A stretch of 9,672 bases of DNA, from positions 1 through 9,672 of the forward strand of contig PMIG01000381.1 in assembly GCA_003157055.1 (NCBI GenBank). Direction: 5' to 3'. A model generated the notes under the pieces. The model did no database searches and was not told where the DNA came from. It saw only the letters and a list, made by a program, of their open reading frames with translations. Position 1 is the first letter of the stretch, and the number at the start of each line of letters is the position of its first letter. This stretch comes from Bacteroidales bacterium (GTDB taxonomy: Bacteria > Bacteroidota > Bacteroidia > Bacteroidales > VadinHA17). Shown here in pieces: positions 6,264 through 9,672 of the stretch. The translations under genes were made by a program, and so were the position numbers.

Positions 6264-7505
6264 ATGAAAGCAATTAATTACATATCAGTCCTTGCTCTTC
6301 TGGCCTTAGCATCCTGTACTTCAAGAGTTTATACAGGTCTTGAGTATGACGACCTTTATTACAAACCTTCCGACCAGCCAGTTGCCCAAGCTAAAAGTCC
6401 TGCTGTTAACCAGCCTGCTGAAAGAAATTTGCAGGCAAAGGACTATTATGATAACATATATGCGGCTGATACTCTTGTATCTGATGAGTATTCTGATGCT
6501 ACAAATAATAATGCTGCTTCGAACCAGAATATCTATAACTATAATTTCGATTCTTACTCCGGAAGGTTAAGAAGCTTTTACGGAAACTATTTCGACCCTT
6601 ACTGGAGAGATCCTTTCTATTCCGGTTGGGGATTCCCTTCAATATCCATGGGTTTTGGATCGCCATACTACTACGACCCTTTCTATTCTGATTACGGGTA
6701 TTACGGTGGAATGTATGGTGGAATGTACGGAGGCTATTATGGAGGCTATTTTGGAGACTATTATGGGTTTAATCCCTTCTACACTGGCTATTACTTACCA
6801 TATTATTCCTACAACAACCGTTTTGATGCAAATCCTATATCTTATGGCAGGAGGGAAAGGCAAAGCAATTATTCATCTTCCTGGAACAAAACCATGAATC
6901 CGGCTATAGCTTCTTCAAGAAGATCAGGTTATCTATCCGACGGTTCAAGATCATATTCAGCCACAACGCGATCATATAGCGGGGCAACATCAGCTTCCCG
7001 GAGATCGCAGGGAAACAGCGCTTCGCAGTCAGGCAACAGGACAGCTATAGTCAATTCAAGGTCTTCTGTCCCGACAACGAGAAACTCGGCAGCATCCAGA
7101 CCTGAATACAAAAGTACCAGCAGGACCTACACTCCTAGCTATAGCAGCCCGCGCATGAGCACAAGACCGAGTTATAATAACAGCAGGGTAAATACTGAAA
7201 GCAATTCAGCCAGAGCATATTCAAACGCCGAATCATACAGGAGCGCTCCTTCGAGGAACAACGAATCCACGCGACAAACAAGATCTTCCTCATCATATAA
7301 CCAGAGATCTTATTCGTTGCCATCCAGAAGATCTGTTGAGTCTGGTTCAGGATACTCGTCAGGATCGAATAGCTCAGGAAGATCCTCTTCTTATAGCAGC
7401 GGATCTGAGTCGCGGAGCAGTAGCTATTCCTCCGGCTCATCAGGAAGCAGCTCTTCCGGATCATCTAGATCCTCCAGTGGAGGTTCATCCGGAGGCCGAA
7501 GGTAA
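6264..7505 (+). CDS. lipoprotein with Gly-Tyr repeats and Ser/Arg-rich tail
   Basis: This is a 413-residue predicted lipoprotein of unknown function. The signal ends in lipobox LASC with the lipidated Cys at 18, followed by TSRVYTG, which lacks the acidic surface-export signal seen in some Bacteroidetes lipoproteins. Residues 20-98 are acidic and polar. Residues 97-140 form an aromatic core (YSGRLRSFYGNYFDPYWRDP). Residues 145-168 hold short Gly-Tyr repeats (YGGM, YGGM, YGGY, YGGY, FGDY). Residues 195-413 are a long Ser/Arg tail with scattered Tyr, becoming almost pure Ser/Gly/Arg and ending GGRR. AAGGG eight bases upstream supports the start. It follows a sigma-54-type promoter, and the FadL-type gene begins 80 bases downstream with no promoter or terminator seen between, so they may be co-transcribed. 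Resemblance to eukaryotic RS domains is compositional only, since this protein is exported. A structural or adhesive surface role is possible but unproven. Confidence 0.87.
   Translation: MKAINYISVLALLALASCTSRVYTGLEYDDLYYKPSDQPVAQAKSPAVNQPAERNLQAKDYYDNIYAADTLVSDEYSDATNNNAASNQNIYNYNFDSYSGRLRSFYGNYFDPYWRDPFYSGWGFPSISMGFGSPYYYDPFYSDYGYYGGMYGGMYGGYYGGYFGDYYGFNPFYTGYYLPYYSYNNRFDANPISYGRRERQSNYSSSWNKTMNPAIASSRRSGYLSDGSRSYSATTRSYSGATSASRRSQGNSASQSGNRTAIVNSRSSVPTTRNSAASRPEYKSTSRTYTPSYSSPRMSTRPSYNNSRVNTESNSARAYSNAESYRSAPSRNNESTRQTRSSSSYNQRSYSLPSRRSVESGSGYSSGSNSSGRSSSYSSGSESRSSSYSSGSSGSSSSGSSRSSSGGSSGGRR
6701..6766 (+). repeat. short tandem Gly-Tyr coding repeat
   Basis: Imperfect 12-base units of the type TATGGTGGAATG / TACGGAGGCTAT repeat about five times in frame, encoding YGGM, YGGM, YGGY, YGGY and FGDY within the lipoprotein (residues about 146-168). 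The last unit is degenerate. Such units can gain or lose copies without shifting the frame. Confidence 0.75.
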
Positions 7506-7585
7506 GGAAGCCATAATTAAAGACGACAATATTAGTTCATTCTTTCTGCAGAGTGTGGAATGCTATTAATTAAAAATTAAAAAAA

Positions 7586-9079
7586 ATGAAAAGATTAAGC
7601 TTGATAATTATCATAGTACTTTCCATTGGATCAATAAGTTTTGCTCAGAATGCCGATGATGCATTGAGATATTCAAGGCTCTTTTATACCGGAACTGCAA
7701 GGTTTATGTCAATGGGTGGAGCTTTCACAGCCCTTGGGGGCGATATTTCCTCTTTAAGCCAGAACCCGGCAGGATTAGGAGTCTTCCGGTCATCTGAAAT
7801 AACTTTTACACCGCAGCTTGAATATTTTAAATCAACATCATTGTTCAACAACACCAGCTCAAATGATTATCTATATAATTTTAACCTTGGGCAGGGCGGA
7901 ATTGTAGCTAACCTTATTAAAAATGAATCTGAAAGCGGACTTATTACTTTGAATTTTGGTTACTCTTTCAGCAGAACCAGCAATCTTACCCAGACTATTG
8001 TGATTAATGGAAAAAGCAGCAGCAGCTCACTTGCCGATTACTGGGCCGACGAAGCTAATGGGAACTATAAGGATCAACTCGCCGCAAATGTTCCGGATGC
8101 ATACCTTGCATGGAGCACTTATGTCATTGATTCACTGCCGGGATCGGATAATTCATATGGCACAGCCTATTCAAATTACGGTGATAACCCTCCTTCGGTT
8201 TACGGGCAGAATATAAAACGTGTCGTTACAAATACCGGCTATACAGGAGAACATGCAATATCAATCGGCGGAAACTATTCAAATACCCTGTTCTTCGGAG
8301 CTACCCTTGGAATAACAACTCTTTCATATGAGAGCAAATATGAACACAGTGAATCGACGGATGTTTCCCTCCCTTCAAAGTTCACTGATTTTAATTATAC
8401 TTTATATTATAAAGATAATGGTACAGGGTTCAACCTTAAGTTGGGTGCAATCTACAAGCCGATTGAAATCCTCAGGATAGGGTTTGCATTTCATTCACCG
8501 ACTATTTACCATATAAATGAGTATTTATATGATAATATCTCCACTCATTTCAGCGATGGAGGGCTTTATACACAATCAAATAACGCAACAAGGTTTTCCT
8601 ATGGACTCACCACTCCATTCAGGGTCCTGACCGGCATAGCTCTGCAAGTTAAAAAGATAGCGCTTCTCAGCGTTGATTATGAGTTTGTTGATTACAGTGC
8701 TGCAAAATTCTTTGATATTGGTGAAAATAACTTTGATTACACAAATACGAATCAGGCTATAAAAAATTCACTAGGTATGTCAAATAATATCCGGCTTGGA
8801 GCGGAAGTAAGGCTGAACAGTATTTATCTTCGCGGGGGATATGGTTATTACGGAAAAGCATGGAAATCAGGTCAGGATAATGAAAACCAGTCATACAATT
8901 CCATATCCTGCGGAATAGGATTCAGGGAAAAGAATGTTTTTGCCGATTTTGGCTTTTCAACTATAGCTAATAAGGATAACTACATAATGTACTCTTCAAG
9001 TGCAGGATCTGCCATTTCAAATCTGAATATGACCCGAAACCTGTTTTCAGTTACATTGGGCTATAAGTTTGGATATTGA
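7586..9079 (+). CDS. OmpP1/FadL/TodX-family outer-membrane protein ('hemin receptor' type)
   Basis: This 497-residue predicted outer-membrane beta barrel belongs to the FadL family, whose characterised members import long-chain fatty acids or other hydrophobic compounds. Residues 1-21 are a signal peptide (LSLIIIIVLSIGSISFAQ) with cleavage before NADD. Mature residues begin with RYSRLFYTGTARFMSMGGAF and the family signature GGDISSLSQNPAGLGVFRSS (51-70). The remainder is alternating beta strands and ends in aromatic NLFSVTLGYKFGY, as expected for barrel assembly. Close Bacteroidetes relatives are often labelled 'hemin receptor', but heme binding is not supported by anything seen here. The ATG follows an A-rich leader without Shine-Dalgarno, and there is no promoter in the 80-base gap, so it probably shares a transcript with the lipoprotein gene. 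A strong terminator follows 45 bases after the stop. The family is confident; the substrate is unknown. Confidence 0.9.
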   Translation: MKRLSLIIIIVLSIGSISFAQNADDALRYSRLFYTGTARFMSMGGAFTALGGDISSLSQNPAGLGVFRSSEITFTPQLEYFKSTSLFNNTSSNDYLYNFNLGQGGIVANLIKNESESGLITLNFGYSFSRTSNLTQTIVINGKSSSSSLADYWADEANGNYKDQLAANVPDAYLAWSTYVIDSLPGSDNSYGTAYSNYGDNPPSVYGQNIKRVVTNTGYTGEHAISIGGNYSNTLFFGATLGITTLSYESKYEHSESTDVSLPSKFTDFNYTLYYKDNGTGFNLKLGAIYKPIEILRIGFAFHSPTIYHINEYLYDNISTHFSDGGLYTQSNNATRFSYGLTTPFRVLTGIALQVKKIALLSVDYEFVDYSAAKFFDIGENNFDYTNTNQAIKNSLGMSNNIRLGAEVRLNSIYLRGGYGYYGKAWKSGQDNENQSYNSISCGIGFREKNVFADFGFSTIANKDNYIMYSSSAGSAISNLNMTRNLFSVTLGYKFGY

Positions 9080-9124
9080 TATTTTGATCAGAGGTTGCAT
9101 TTATGATTATTTAGCAATTCCGTT

Positions 9125-9156
9125 AAAGGGCTGCCATTCATGGCAGCCCTTTTTTT
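9125..9156 (+). terminator. rho-independent terminator after the FadL-type gene
   Basis: The stem AAAGGGCTGCC (9125-9135) pairs with GGCAGCCCTTT (9142-9152) around a 6-base loop (ATTCAT), with a run of seven T at 9150-9156. It ends directly against the stop codon of the convergent WbqC-like gene, so it may also serve that gene from the other strand. The minus-strand version has only three T after the stem. Confidence 0.93.
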
Positions 9157-9672
9157 CTAAAGATACCCGGCAGCATCCGGCCCTGTATTGAAGAGCAGGT
9201 CGGCAATGCTCAACCCCGGAACAAATCCTTCCTTAATGGCAAAAACCTGGATGTACTTCTTAAATGGATAGGATGATATCTTTTTAGGGCTGATCGCATA
9301 CCTGAAATCGTCAATATTATCATTTCCAGTTATGAATTCAGAGGTATAGGAGATTTTCCTGCTGATATCCATCATTTTCAAGGCTGCTTCAATCAACTCC
9401 ATATTCAGATCGAGAAGAAATTCATGACCTGACAGGATAATTCTTTCAAAGACCTCGAAATAGAAGATGAAGTATGGTGAAGAGCAGTATGCTGAAGTAA
9501 GCGCACGAAGATGAACCTGCTGCCATCTTTTTGAATAATCGATGCGGATATCCCTTATATGTGTCTTATGAAAACTTCCGAGGTAAACAGGTACAGTAAG
9601 ATATTGAGGCTTATCAGCCGACAGAATGTAACAGCGGTTCCTGTATGACTGCTTAAGGTAGTTTTCCTCCCG
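9157..9672 (-). CDS. WbqC-like family protein, 5' end off the right edge
   Basis: The frame is open from the right edge to a TAG at 9157-9159, giving the last 172... minus stop 171 residues of a protein whose N-terminus is outside the window. A shorter reading from an internal ATG at 9402 would be a fragment, since the same frame continues upstream with clear family motifs. Visible landmarks are ENYLKQSYRNRCYIL near the visible start, LTVPVYLG, IRDIRIDYSKRWQQVHLRAL, SAYCSSPYFIFYFEVF, EFLLDLN, the DFRYAISPKK stretch, and near the end GFVPGLSIADLLFNTGPDA. These match the WbqC-like family. WbqC was named from O-antigen loci, but the biochemical activity is not established to my knowledge. In many Bacteroidetes this gene sits beside a signal peptidase I gene, which would lie beyond the right edge; that is an expectation, not seen. 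It converges on the FadL gene's terminator. Confidence 0.88.
   Translation of the reverse strand, partial: REENYLKQSYRNRCYILSADKPQYLTVPVYLGSFHKTHIRDIRIDYSKRWQQVHLRALTSAYCSSPYFIFYFEVFERIILSGHEFLLDLNMELIEAALKMMDISRKISYTSEFITGNDNIDDFRYAISPKKISSYPFKKYIQVFAIKEGFVPGLSIADLLFNTGPDAAGYL

Noticed and set aside
6929..7464. Antisense open frames within the Ser/Arg-rich tail, plus a plus-strand frame at 7336-7569
   Set aside because: They are by-products of TCN/AGN-rich sequence lacking stops. They show no start signals or family features.
7506..7585. Palindrome-like TTAATTAAAAATTAA before the FadL gene as a terminator or operator
   Set aside because: It is low-complexity AT sequence with no GC stem, and such matches are expected by chance.
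9157..9402. A separate 81-residue gene starting at 9402 on the minus strand
   Set aside because: The same frame is open to the window edge and carries WbqC-like motifs upstream of that ATG, so it is the end of a larger gene.

Overview
This window is most likely a chromosomal segment of a Bacteroidota bacterium, probably Bacteroidales or Marinilabiliales-like. The evidence is the protein families (a Bacteroidetes-type Omp85 protein, a 'hemin receptor'-type FadL porin, a WbqC-like protein, an archaeal/eukaryotic-type ProS), the AT-leaning composition, and the mostly weak or absent Shine-Dalgarno sequences. I see no insertion sequence, phage gene, CRISPR array, tRNA or rRNA. Coding density is high, and no gene-free stretch exceeds about 150 bases.

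Left half (1-5251), minus strand: four genes read right to left and probably form one transcription unit. They are proS (prolyl-tRNA synthetase), a 236-residue conserved Bacteroidetes protein of unknown function, a 642-residue POTRA/beta-barrel protein of the Omp85 superfamily, and tilS (tRNA-Ile lysidine synthetase, cut by the left edge). The unknown protein and the Omp85 gene share one base (TGATG), so they are probably translationally coupled. Two steps of tRNA charging or decoding thus flank an outer-membrane assembly-type protein and its small cytoplasmic partner gene.

Right half (5350-9079), plus strand: a divergent cluster of three exported proteins. The first is a secreted Tyr/Asn/Ser-rich protein. 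The second is a lipoprotein with a Gly-Tyr repeat region and a long Ser/Arg tail. The third is an OmpP1/FadL-family outer-membrane barrel. The two low-complexity proteins look distantly related: each has an aromatic-rich core followed by a Ser-rich basic tail ending in Arg-Arg. Each is preceded by nearly the same 17-base element, TTTTGGTATARTATTTG. Upstream of the lipoprotein this element is a full GG-N10-GC match to the sigma-54 (RpoN) promoter consensus. Upstream of the first gene it has one mismatch at the -12 element. A strong rho-independent terminator closes the cluster after the FadL gene.

Right edge (9157-9672), minus strand: the C-terminal 172 residues of a WbqC-like protein, converging on the terminator. 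The most interesting part is the possible sigma-54-controlled pair of tyrosine/serine-rich surface proteins with its FadL-type barrel. Its function cannot be assigned from sequence alone.
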